Notes under the pieces: generated by a model | What the model was told of the DNA's origin: nothing | Seen by the model: the letters and a program-made list of their open reading frames with translations, nothing else | Database searches by the model: none | NCBI GenBank assembly: GCA_016185185.1 | Contig: JACPOD010000049.1 | Location: forward strand, 1-33,869 | From: Sphingobacteriales bacterium | GTDB lineage: Bacteria > Bacteroidota > Bacteroidia > Chitinophagales > Chitinophagaceae | Direction: 5' to 3' | Length of the DNA: 33,869 bases | Translations under genes and position numbers: made by a program | Shown: piece by piece, positions 1 through 8,207 of the stretch | How positions within the stretch are numbered: the first letter of the stretch is position 1 | Layout: every line of letters begins with the position of its first letter

Positions 1-1
1 T

Positions 2-2461
2 GTGCAGGAAGGTTTGGTAAAAGAAATAAAAGCAAAAGACATTTATGAACTGGTGGGAGAAAAGCTTTGCAGTTTATTTGATACAGAATCGGTAATCATA
101 AGAACTTTTGACCATGAAACTGGCCTGGAAAACTGGCAATACGCTATTGAAAAAGGGGAGCGGCAATACGGGCAACCCAAACCCTTTATATGGGCCAATA
201 AACAACTCATTAGCACCAAACAACCACTCTTGATCAATAAAAACTATGTAGAAACAGCCAATAAATATGGAGGCACCGGTGTTAGTATTGGTAAAGCCCC
301 AAAATCTGCTGTATTTGTACCAATGATTAACGGAGGTGTGGTGAGAGGTTCTGTCAGCCTTCAAAATATTGATAAGGAAAATGCTTTTAGTGATGCCGAC
401 CTTCGTTTGCTCACCACCATTACCAACAGTATGGGTGTGGCACTGGAGAATGCCCGTTTGTTTGATGAAACCACCCGCCTGCTGGAAGAATCAAAACAAA
501 GAGCTGCGGAACTAAGTACAGTAAATAATATCAGCAAAGCGTTAACTTCTAAATTAGATACTGATGACCTGATAAAAATGGTAGGCGACCATTTAAAAGA
601 TTTGTTTAAAGCAAATATTGTTTATCTCGCTTTATTAAATTCAAAAACAAAAACCATTACATTCCCTTACCAGCATGGCGATGTAATGGCACCAATGAAA
701 CTAGGCGAAGGTTTAACTTCAAAAATTATTTTAAATGGCGAGCCTTTGCTCATCAATAAAGACCTGCAGGAACATCGTGAACAATTAGGCATAAAGAAAA
801 TAGGTATTCCGGCAGCCTCCTACCTCGGCGTTCCCATTCCGGTAGGTGATGAAAATATTGGTGTGTTAAGTGTACAAAGCACCGAAAAGGAAAACCGTTT
901 TAATGAAAATGATTTAAGGCTTTTAACAACCATTGCTTCTTCTGTTGGTGTGGCCTTAAACAATGCCAAGTTGTTTGAAGAAGTAAAACTGGCAAAAATG
1001 GAAGCGGAAACAGCCAGTAAGGTTGCTGAAAAAGCCAATGAAGCCAAGAGTGCATTTCTTTCCACCGTTAGTCATGAATTAAGAACGCCACTTACTTCTG
1101 TATTGGGATTTGCCAAGATTATTAAGAAAAGATTAGAAGAAAAAATATTCCCCGGTATTGATAAAAAAGATTCAAAGGTTGACAAAGTAGTATCGCAGGT
1201 GTCGGAAAATTTACAGGTAGTTATCTCTGAAGGAGAACGGCTCACCACTCTTATCAACGATGTACTTGACCTGGCAAAAATTGAAGCAGGGAAAATGGAA
1301 TGGAACCAGGAAAATGTTTCTATGGCGGAAGTGGCGGAAAGAGCTATTGCTGCAACAACTTCTTTGTTTGAGCAAAAGAATCTTAAACTCATTAAACATA
1401 TTGATACCCCTATACCGGAAATAACAGGTGACCGGGATAAACTGATACAGGTAATCATTAATTTAATTTCCAACTCTGTAAAATTTACGGATAAAGGATC
1501 CATCACCTGCAGAGTACACCAGCAAAAAGAGGAGATCATTGTTAGTATTACTGATACAGGTATCGGTATTGCACCAGAAGATTTTGGCGCTGTATTCGAA
1601 CAATTTAAACAGGTTGGCGGTGATACTTTAACAGATAAACCAAAAGGAACAGGATTGGGTTTACCCATTTGTAAAGAAATTGTAGAACACCACGGCGGCC
1701 GCATTTGGCTCGAAAGTGAAGTGGGTAAAGGAAGTACCTTCTCATTTGCGTTACCCATTATTACTAAAACAGGAACAGTTAAACCGTTACACCTGAATGA
1801 TCTTGTAAAACAGTTGAAAGACCAAATGGCAAGATCGGCCTTCAATATACAAGGTAAACATTCAACAATTCTTGTTGTGGATGATGATGATTCTATCCGT
1901 TCACTCCTGCACCAGGAGCTAAGTGATGCCGGTTATTTAATTGAAGAAGCCGCCAATGGTAAACAAGCTCTGGAATGTGTACGTAAAAACAAACCCGACC
2001 TGATCATCCTCGATGTGATGATGCCGGAGATGAATGGCTTTGATGTGGCTGCTGTTCTTAAAAACGACCCGCAAACAATGGATATACCCATCATTGTATT
2101 ATCTATTGTACAGGATAAAGCAAGAGGATTCCGCATCGGTGTGGACCGGTACCTTACCAAACCAATTGATACCGGCTTGTTATTTGAAGAAGTGGGCACT
2201 TTATTAGAACAGGGTAAATCAAAGAAAAAAGTAATGGTAGTGGATGAAGACAGTGCCGCTGTAAAAGCATTGACAGATGTACTGCAGACTAAAGGTTACC
2301 TGGTGGTAGAGTCAGACGGAAAAGAATTGGTGGAAAAAGCAATTTCAAGTCAGCCGGATATTATTATTCTGAATTCAATTTATTCTGATAAACAGGAAAT
2401 TGTTCAAACACTACGGTTTGAAAAAGGTCTGGAAAATGTATTGTTTTTAATATACCAATAA
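2..2461 (+). CDS. Hybrid sensor histidine kinase, GAF-GAF-HisKA-HATPase-REC-REC* (5' end outside window)
   Basis: A cytosolic hybrid kinase expected to autophosphorylate on histidine and pass phosphate to its own receiver and/or the next gene. Visible domains: a GAF domain already under way at residue 1 (about 1-155), a second GAF (about 165-335), a short helical linker, HisKA with SHELRTPL (His358), HATPase with N-box NLISNSVKF and G-boxes DTGIGI and GTGLGL (about 470-590), receiver 1 (about 625-735; acidic VVDDDD, phosphoacceptor Asp671 in LDVMMPEMNG, Lys720 in LTKP), and a second receiver-like stretch (about 743-819). In the second receiver the phosphoacceptor is Asn791 (IIILNSIYSD) and the protein stops near beta-4, so the conserved Thr/Ser and Lys are missing. 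The reading frame is open from base 2 and starts inside a GAF domain, so the GTG there is not the true start; more sensory domains probably lie upstream. No membrane segment is visible. The next gene starts 19 bases downstream. Confidence 0.93.
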   Translation: MQEGLVKEIKAKDIYELVGEKLCSLFDTESVIIRTFDHETGLENWQYAIEKGERQYGQPKPFIWANKQLISTKQPLLINKNYVETANKYGGTGVSIGKAPKSAVFVPMINGGVVRGSVSLQNIDKENAFSDADLRLLTTITNSMGVALENARLFDETTRLLEESKQRAAELSTVNNISKALTSKLDTDDLIKMVGDHLKDLFKANIVYLALLNSKTKTITFPYQHGDVMAPMKLGEGLTSKIILNGEPLLINKDLQEHREQLGIKKIGIPAASYLGVPIPVGDENIGVLSVQSTEKENRFNENDLRLLTTIASSVGVALNNAKLFEEVKLAKMEAETASKVAEKANEAKSAFLSTVSHELRTPLTSVLGFAKIIKKRLEEKIFPGIDKKDSKVDKVVSQVSENLQVVISEGERLTTLINDVLDLAKIEAGKMEWNQENVSMAEVAERAIAATTSLFEQKNLKLIKHIDTPIPEITGDRDKLIQVIINLISNSVKFTDKGSITCRVHQQKEEIIVSITDTGIGIAPEDFGAVFEQFKQVGGDTLTDKPKGTGLGLPICKEIVEHHGGRIWLESEVGKGSTFSFALPIITKTGTVKPLHLNDLVKQLKDQMARSAFNIQGKHSTILVVDDDDSIRSLLHQELSDAGYLIEEAANGKQALECVRKNKPDLIILDVMMPEMNGFDVAAVLKNDPQTMDIPIIVLSIVQDKARGFRIGVDRYLTKPIDTGLLFEEVGTLLEQGKSKKKVMVVDEDSAAVKALTDVLQTKGYLVVESDGKELVEKAISSQPDIIILNSIYSDKQEIVQTLRFEKGLENVLFLIYQ

Positions 2462-2480
2462 ACTAAACTATTAAATTAAA

Positions 2481-2861
2481 ATGGAACAAAAACTTTTGAT
2501 TGTTGATGATGAAGCACATATCCGTATGCTGATAGGACAAACCTTAGAAGACCTGGAAGATGAAGGAGTGGAATTTCTGACGGCAGAAAATGGTGAAGAA
2601 GCGCTGAAAATAATCGAGGAAGAAAAACCGCAACTGGTTTTTTTAGATGTAATGATGCCCAAAATGAATGGTATGGAAGTATGCCGGCGGGTAAAAAAAG
2701 AATTAAACCTGGACAATGTTTTTATTGTATTGCTCACAGCCAAAGGACAGGAACTTGACCGTCAGAAAGGAATTGAAGTGGGTGCGGATGTATATATGAC
2801 AAAACCTTTTGATCCGGAAGCGATACTGGCTAAAGCAAAAGAAGTATTAGGGCTCAGTTAA
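2481..2861 (+). CDS. Single-domain response regulator (CheY-like)
   Basis: A 126-residue protein made only of a receiver domain, with no DNA-binding or enzymatic output. The phosphorylation site is complete: acidic pair VDDE at 8-11, phosphoacceptor Asp56 in FLDVMMPKMNG, Thr86 in LLTAKG and Lys108 in MTKPFD. It lies 19 bases after the hybrid kinase and 29 bases before the cyclase, all on one strand, which suggests co-transcription. By family knowledge such proteins act as phosphate shuttles or by protein contact. By inference it is a partner of the kinase upstream and could modulate the cyclase downstream. The partner assignment is based on position only. Confidence 0.93.
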   Translation: MEQKLLIVDDEAHIRMLIGQTLEDLEDEGVEFLTAENGEEALKIIEEEKPQLVFLDVMMPKMNGMEVCRRVKKELNLDNVFIVLLTAKGQELDRQKGIEVGADVYMTKPFDPEAILAKAKEVLGLS

Positions 2862-2890
2862 GAACTGTATATCAATTGATGTAAAACGAC

Positions 2891-4570
2891 ATGGCAAAAC
2901 AAAGTCTCAAAAATTTACTTGGGAAAAAAACAGACGTGGCAATAATGCTCAGTACGGTTATGGAACAACTGAATGCTGAAGTATTTATTGAAGATGAAGC
3001 AGGAAAAATTTTGGTGGGAAATAAAATTGAGACTCCTGAAAACGAACAGATCATTTATTTTGACTATGAAATCATTGGTTCGGTAAAAGGAGATGATAAA
3101 ACTGGTGTCATTTCAAATTTGCTGACTCTGTTATATAAAAAAGAAGCAGAAAAGAAAAAGTTAGGCAGTGAAGTTTTAAATCTTTACCAGGAAGTAAACC
3201 TGATGTTCAACTTTTCCGACCGGTTGGCGCAGGCGATGGGAGCCCCGGAGATTTCCAAAATAACTTTAAACGAAGCCAGTGGTGTTATAAAATCAGATAA
3301 TGCAGTAATCGTTTTGTGGGAAGAACACAGCAAACGGTTAAAAGTGATGGCTTCCGCCGGTGAGTTATTTTTTGATGAAGAAACTATCAACAGAGAGTTA
3401 TCGCTTTTATTTAAATTGATCCTGAGTGGTCAGTCGGAAATCATTACCGACATCAATTTTCTTAAAGATGCAGGAATCATTTCAGCACAAGTTCAATCTA
3501 TTGTTTATTCTGCATTAAAAGTAAACCAGCGTATCATGGGTGCTGTAATTCTGGCTGGCAACAATCCCGAACAATATTCTGCCAATGATCTTAAATTATT
3601 AACAACGCTGGCGTTACAATCTTCCGCTGCTATTGAGAGTGCCCTGCTCTATGAAAAAAGTATTCTGGAAGCAAGAGAAAGAGAAGAATCCATGCGACGC
3701 ATCCATGACGTTACAAAAAAATTTGTACCCAATGAATTTATAAAATCATTGGGACATGAAGTAATTACGGATGTAAAACTTGGTGATCATGTAGAAAAAA
3801 TTGTAACGGTACTTTTTTCCGATATCAGGGAATACACTACGTTAAGTGAACGGATGACACCCAAAGAAAATTTTAATTTTGTTTGTTCCTTCAATGAGCG
3901 GATGGGGCCCATTATTCAAAATCACAACGGTTTTATTAACCAATACCTGGGTGATGCCATTATGGCCATCTTTCCTGAAAACGCACAAGATGCATTAATG
4001 GCAGCCATAGATATGCAAAAAGAACTCCAGCATTTTAATGAAATCAGGGAAAGCAGTAATAAATCCCCCATAAAAATTGGTATTGGCATGCATACCGGTC
4101 CTCTAATAATGGGTATAACCGGTGATGACGACAGGATGGATGCCACTACTATTTCTGATACGGTTAATACAGCTTCAAGATTGGAAAGTCTTACCAAGTA
4201 CTACAAAGCCGGAATTATTTTGAGTGATATTACCGTAAATCAAATAACACCATCAGAAAAATTTTATACAAGGAGCCTTGGCCCTGTTCAGTTAAAAGGC
4301 AAACAGGCGGCTGTAAATATTTTTGAGTGCATCAACAGCTATACAGATGAAGAAGCGCAAAAAAAATTAGCTACACTTGATTTATTTCATACAGGGCTGC
4401 AATACTATCTTACCAAATCTTTTGATGAGGCGCTGAGTGCATTTGAAACCGTTTGCCGTAAAGACGCGGCTGACCAGACAGCCCGGATATTTTTATCCGC
4501 CACCAAAAAATGTATTGAAAATGGTGTGCCCGAAAACTGGGCCGGTGTGGGAGCAATGATGAATAAATAA
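2891..4570 (+). CDS. GAF-domain class III adenylate/guanylate cyclase
   Basis: A 559-residue soluble protein expected to make a cyclic nucleotide from ATP or GTP. After about 90 unassigned N-terminal residues come a GAF-like domain (about 100-255, ending in LKLLTTLALQSSAAIESALL), a helical linker with the VPNEFI-type motif common in this subgroup, the class III catalytic domain (about 300-475) and a TPR-like tail ending in PENWAGVG. The catalytic domain keeps both metal aspartates (Asp311 in LFSDIREYT, Asp355 in YLGDAIMA) and the transition-state Asn426 and Arg430 (DTVNTASRLES). At the purine-specifying positions it has Gln351, where adenylate cyclases usually have Lys, and Thr419, as in cyanobacterial CyaC-type enzymes. 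Substrate choice is therefore uncertain. It is the last gene of the signalling cluster. Confidence 0.9.
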   Translation: MAKQSLKNLLGKKTDVAIMLSTVMEQLNAEVFIEDEAGKILVGNKIETPENEQIIYFDYEIIGSVKGDDKTGVISNLLTLLYKKEAEKKKLGSEVLNLYQEVNLMFNFSDRLAQAMGAPEISKITLNEASGVIKSDNAVIVLWEEHSKRLKVMASAGELFFDEETINRELSLLFKLILSGQSEIITDINFLKDAGIISAQVQSIVYSALKVNQRIMGAVILAGNNPEQYSANDLKLLTTLALQSSAAIESALLYEKSILEAREREESMRRIHDVTKKFVPNEFIKSLGHEVITDVKLGDHVEKIVTVLFSDIREYTTLSERMTPKENFNFVCSFNERMGPIIQNHNGFINQYLGDAIMAIFPENAQDALMAAIDMQKELQHFNEIRESSNKSPIKIGIGMHTGPLIMGITGDDDRMDATTISDTVNTASRLESLTKYYKAGIILSDITVNQITPSEKFYTRSLGPVQLKGKQAAVNIFECINSYTDEEAQKKLATLDLFHTGLQYYLTKSFDEALSAFETVCRKDAADQTARIFLSATKKCIENGVPENWAGVGAMMNK

Positions 4571-4693
4571 TTTTTGTCCTAATTAATAAATTTTCATCGT
4601 ACTATATTTTTTATTTGCGTATGTAATAAATAATAATTCTAAAAAATTTTCATGTTCTTTTACGAAAAATTCAGCTATTTCCATATTAAGCAT

Positions 4694-4729
4694 TTTAAAT
4701 TTTGTGTAAAGGTTTAAATTTTGTGTAAA
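4694..4729. repeat. Two perfect 17-bp direct repeats upstream of the TonB-dependent receptor
   Basis: The unit tttaaattttgtgtaaa occurs at 4694-4710 and again at 4713-4729, separated by two bases (period 19). It lies in the 213-base gap between the cyclase and the receptor gene, 55 bases upstream of the receptor ATG. The spacing is close to two helical turns, so it could be a paired operator for a dimeric regulator. It could also be a chance duplication. The TTTG and TTTAAAT elements inside it also resemble parts of Bacteroidota promoters. Confidence 0.75.
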
Positions 4730-4759
4730 ACAGTTTAACTTTCCAACTCCCAACATTAT

Positions 4760-4767
4760 TATCTTTA
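4760..4767 (+). promoter_or_regulatory. Possible -7 box of the TonB-dependent receptor gene
   Basis: TATCTTTA fits the Bacteroidota -7 consensus TAnnTTTG at all but the last position and lies 16 bases before the ATG at 4784. A TTTA at 4734-4737 is at a plausible -33 distance. The implied leader is very short, so the true start of transcription may be elsewhere in the gap. The call is weak. Confidence 0.3.
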
Positions 4768-4783
4768 ATAAAACTTTACTGAC

Positions 4784-7700
4784 ATGAGTATTTTTTACCA
4801 ATTAAAAAAGGGCATTCCCCTTTTACTCTTCTTTTTGCTTTTTATTTTTCATTCCACTGCACAGGTTACCACCGCCACACTCAGCGGGGTGGTTAAAGAC
4901 CCCAAAGGCACTGTGTTATCTGCTGCTACCATTGTGCTCGAATTTCCTGATGCGGGGATACGGCAATCCGTAACAACAAAGTCTGACGGACGTTTTACGA
5001 TTCCCAACCTTCGTGTGGGTGGACCCTATAAAGTAACGGTTACCCATGTTACTTACCAGCAACAGGTACAGGAAAACATTTTTTTGGAACTTGGTCAAAA
5101 TACAGCGCTTGAATTTTTATTAAAAGAAAAATCAACGGAGCTGGAAAAAGTAGTGGTAACAGGTTCCCGGGTATTTGACAATAAAAGAACCGGCGCTTCT
5201 ACCAATATCAACAGCCGGCTTTTAAAAGCATTGCCAACTATTTCCCGTTCAGCCGATGATTTTCTTAGGTTAACTCCATCTGCCTCTGCTACCTACAACG
5301 GTATCTCCTTTGCAGGAAGAAACGGGCAGTACAATAATTTTTCACTGGATGGTGCTGTATTTAACAACCCTTTTGGTTTGGATGCACCTACTCCGGGTGG
5401 ACAAACTAATGCACAGCCTATTTCATTAGATGCAATCGATCAGATACAAGTGAATATTGCTCCGTATGATGTTACCCAGGCCGGATTTACCGGTGCTGGT
5501 GTAAATACCGTAACAAAAAGCGGCACCAATAATTTCAGCGGCACTGTATATGGATTTTTCAGAGATAAAAACTTTGTTGGAAGTAAGATAGACAAAACAA
5601 AAAACAACATTTCTGATCTCAGTCAGATACAGGCAGGCTTTACACTCGGGGGTGCCATCAAAAAAAATAAACTCTTTTATTTTCTGAGTTTTGAAACTGA
5701 GCAAAGAAAAGATGCAGCAAGCAGTTATGTGGCACAAACATCTTCCAACTCAGGTGAAAACAATGCTTCCCGTGTATTGAAATCTGATTTAGATGCAGTA
5801 AGTAATATTTTAAAATCAAAATTTGGATATGAAACTGGTCCTTACGAAAATTTCACTTTAAAACAAAAAAGTTATAAGTGGTTATACAAAATGGACTGGA
5901 ATATTGATGCGGTAAATAAATTAACGTTTACCTACAACGGGCTTGATGCCAGTAAAGAAAAACCTGCCCACCCAAGTGCTATCGGTCGCAGAGGGCCTGA
6001 TTATACCACTTTACAATTCCGTAATTCCGGATACGAAATCGTAAATAAATTACATTCGTTCAGTACAGAATTAAAATCAAATTTCTATGGGCGTTATGCC
6101 AATAAATTACGGATTGTGTATACTAATTTCCGTGACCGAAGACATCCTTTCTCTTCTGCCTTCCCTGTTATAAATATTTCAAAATACGGTGCCCGTTATA
6201 TAGTGGCCGGACACGAACCTTTCTCGATACACAATACTTTAGACCAGGATGCTTTCCAGGTAACAAATGATTTTAATATTTATGCAAAAAATCACACTAT
6301 TACATTAGGTGCATCTTATGAATCTTTTAAATTCAATAACTCTTTTAACCTGACTGGCTATGGCTTCAATATGTTTTTGGGCGATGTTGATATAAGCGAC
6401 TTTGTTACTAAAGTGCCTACCAGTCAGCCATTATGGTTTGGAGTGTTTAACCTGGATCAGTTTGCTACCTACGCAAAAAACAGGGCCACTGCCAATGTTT
6501 GGAATTCATACGACGTTTCAGTAGGTCAGTTAAGTGCTTATGCGCAGGATGACTGGCAGGTAACGGATAAATTTAAACTCACCTATGGTTTACGAATAGA
6601 TAAACCACTTTACAACAATGCATCTTACAAAGCTCCGGATGTTCAGGGTGATGTTTTTGCATCTAATGCAGGAACTTTTCTCGGTACTTATACAGGAGGA
6701 ACTCCAACCGTATTAAATAACAGCGATCTTACTTTATTTGATAAAGATGGAAAACCAATTAAAAATGGACAGGGTAAAGATTTAGATAATTTAAAGTTAC
6801 CTGATGGCAAAGTATTGTTTAGCCCAAGAATAGGTTTTAACTGGGATGTTACCGGCAGAAAGACTGTACAGGTACGTGGAGGTAGCGGTTTATTTACCGG
6901 TCGCTTTCCATTTGTATGGGTTGGTAATGCTATCGGGAATCCAACCAACGATTTTTATTGCGTAACAGACAAAAATTTTAAATGGCCGCAGGTATGGCGT
7001 ACAAATATTGGTGGTGACTTTAAAATTCCATCCGGAACTGTATTTACAGTTGATTTAGCATATACAAAAGATGTAAATGCTATGATGGTGCGTAATTATA
7101 AACTGGGAACACCAACCGGTACACTTAATTCAGGAATTGGTGATAAGCGCAGTATTTACCTGGCTGGTGACCAGGGTTCGGTAAACACCTATGTATTTAC
7201 GAATACTAAAACAGGTAATCAATTTAATGCAAGCTTCCAGGCACAACAGAATTTTAAGAATGGTCTATTTGCAATGGTTGGATATAATTATTTAGTGGCA
7301 AAAGATGCCAGTTCTGTTTCTGCTGAGATCTCCGGTGATGCTTTTGACCGTAATCCTGTTTTAAATAACGCTAACAAAGCCATCAATTCAAATTCTCTTT
7401 ATGGAAATAAACATCGTATTATAGCGGTTGTTTCCAAAAAGTTCTCTTATGGTCAGGATAAAAAATGGGGCACTACCGTTTCATTATTCGGATCATGGAC
7501 AAGCGGCAACCGTTATGCTTACGTTTATGCCGGAGATATAAACAACGATGGAACTTCTTTAAATGATTTAATGTATGTGCCTACAGATGCAGAAATAACA
7601 ACTATGAATTTTGCTCCTGTTATTGATGTAAACGGAAATGTACAATCAGCAGCGGCGCAACGAACAGCACTTCTGAACTTTATTAATCAGGATAAATACC

Positions 7701-8047
7701 TGAGTAGCCGCAAAGGTCAGTACACAGAAAAGTATGGAGCAGAAACTCCATGGTTCAGCCAGATTGATATGCGCATCCTTCAGGATTTGAACTTCAAATC
7801 GGGAAGCAAAAAACAAACTGTTCAGTTTAGTATCGATATTGTCAATCTCGGTAATTTACTCAGCAGTAAATGGGGACTTCGTAAATATGCAACTACCTCA
7901 GGTTACTTTCAGCCTGTTAGTGTTAGTGTAGATGGTAATCATGTCCCTACCTACCAGTTTGATCCATCCACCAAATCAACCTTTACTACCAGTCCTGATA
8001 TCATCAGCCGCTGGCAGCTACAGTTTGGTTTGAGATATATTTTCTAA
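4784..8047 (+). CDS. Oar-like TonB-dependent outer membrane receptor
   Basis: A 1087-residue outer membrane receptor. A signal peptide (hydrophobic core LLLFFLLFIF, cleavage probably after STA, residue 26) is followed by a carboxypeptidase-regulatory-like beta-sandwich (about 30-115; SGVVKDPKG, SDGRFTIPNL), a TonB-box-like VVVTGSR, a plug domain (about 120-250) with the Oar-type stretch FAGRNGQYNNFSLDGAVFNN, and a long barrel ending in the aromatic signature LQFGLRYIF. A DINNDGTSLNDLMYVP-like segment late in the barrel is characteristic of Oar proteins and may bind calcium. The family does TonB-driven uptake or, for Oar, outer membrane export/adhesion-related roles; the substrate here is unknown. 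No SusD-like lipoprotein follows, so it is not a classical SusC/SusD pair. It stands alone between a 213-base upstream gap and a strong terminator. Confidence 0.92.
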   Translation: MSIFYQLKKGIPLLLFFLLFIFHSTAQVTTATLSGVVKDPKGTVLSAATIVLEFPDAGIRQSVTTKSDGRFTIPNLRVGGPYKVTVTHVTYQQQVQENIFLELGQNTALEFLLKEKSTELEKVVVTGSRVFDNKRTGASTNINSRLLKALPTISRSADDFLRLTPSASATYNGISFAGRNGQYNNFSLDGAVFNNPFGLDAPTPGGQTNAQPISLDAIDQIQVNIAPYDVTQAGFTGAGVNTVTKSGTNNFSGTVYGFFRDKNFVGSKIDKTKNNISDLSQIQAGFTLGGAIKKNKLFYFLSFETEQRKDAASSYVAQTSSNSGENNASRVLKSDLDAVSNILKSKFGYETGPYENFTLKQKSYKWLYKMDWNIDAVNKLTFTYNGLDASKEKPAHPSAIGRRGPDYTTLQFRNSGYEIVNKLHSFSTELKSNFYGRYANKLRIVYTNFRDRRHPFSSAFPVINISKYGARYIVAGHEPFSIHNTLDQDAFQVTNDFNIYAKNHTITLGASYESFKFNNSFNLTGYGFNMFLGDVDISDFVTKVPTSQPLWFGVFNLDQFATYAKNRATANVWNSYDVSVGQLSAYAQDDWQVTDKFKLTYGLRIDKPLYNNASYKAPDVQGDVFASNAGTFLGTYTGGTPTVLNNSDLTLFDKDGKPIKNGQGKDLDNLKLPDGKVLFSPRIGFNWDVTGRKTVQVRGGSGLFTGRFPFVWVGNAIGNPTNDFYCVTDKNFKWPQVWRTNIGGDFKIPSGTVFTVDLAYTKDVNAMMVRNYKLGTPTGTLNSGIGDKRSIYLAGDQGSVNTYVFTNTKTGNQFNASFQAQQNFKNGLFAMVGYNYLVAKDASSVSAEISGDAFDRNPVLNNANKAINSNSLYGNKHRIIAVVSKKFSYGQDKKWGTTVSLFGSWTSGNRYAYVYAGDINNDGTSLNDLMYVPTDAEITTMNFAPVIDVNGNVQSAAAQRTALLNFINQDKYLSSRKGQYTEKYGAETPWFSQIDMRILQDLNFKSGSKKQTVQFSIDIVNLGNLLSSKWGLRKYATTSGYFQPVSVSVDGNHVPTYQFDPSTKSTFTTSPDIISRWQLQFGLRYIF

Positions 8048-8070
8048 TCAATCTTACTTTAATTATTTAC

Positions 8071-8105
8071 AGAAGCTGCTTCTTAAAGAAGCAGCTTCTT
8101 TTTTT
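8071..8105 (+). terminator. Strong intrinsic terminator after the Oar-like gene
   Basis: A 12-bp stem (8071-8082 with 8088-8099) with loop ttaaa is followed by seven Ts at 8099-8105. It begins 24 bases after the receptor stop codon and separates that gene from the LiaF-like operon. Confidence 0.9.
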
Positions 8106-8150
8106 ACCGACCATTCTACCCCACTTACCGAGAATAGCCGTTAAACAAAT

Positions 8151-8178
8151 CATTCACTATTGACTATTCACCATTCAC
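8151..8178. repeat. Four tandem heptamers, YATTSAC
   Basis: Four consecutive 7-base units are seen: cattcac, tattgac, tattcac, cattcac. They lie between the terminator of the Oar-like gene and the start of the LiaF-like gene. The period of seven is exact. They resemble short tandem heptamer repeats found between genes in other bacteria. No function can be assigned. Confidence 0.7.
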
Positions 8179-8207
8179 CACTTAGCTTTGTTTAAAATTA
8201 TTTTGAT

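Noticed and set aside
1072..1845. A 257-codon open frame on the - strand opposite the hybrid kinase
   Set aside because: It lies wholly opposite the conserved HisKA/HATPase coding region, has no recognisable motif and reads as a shadow of codon bias.
2440..2480. A frameshift that would restore the full second receiver of the hybrid kinase
   Set aside because: Only 19 bases separate the stop from the next gene, which is a complete separate receiver with its own ATG; there is no room for the missing part.
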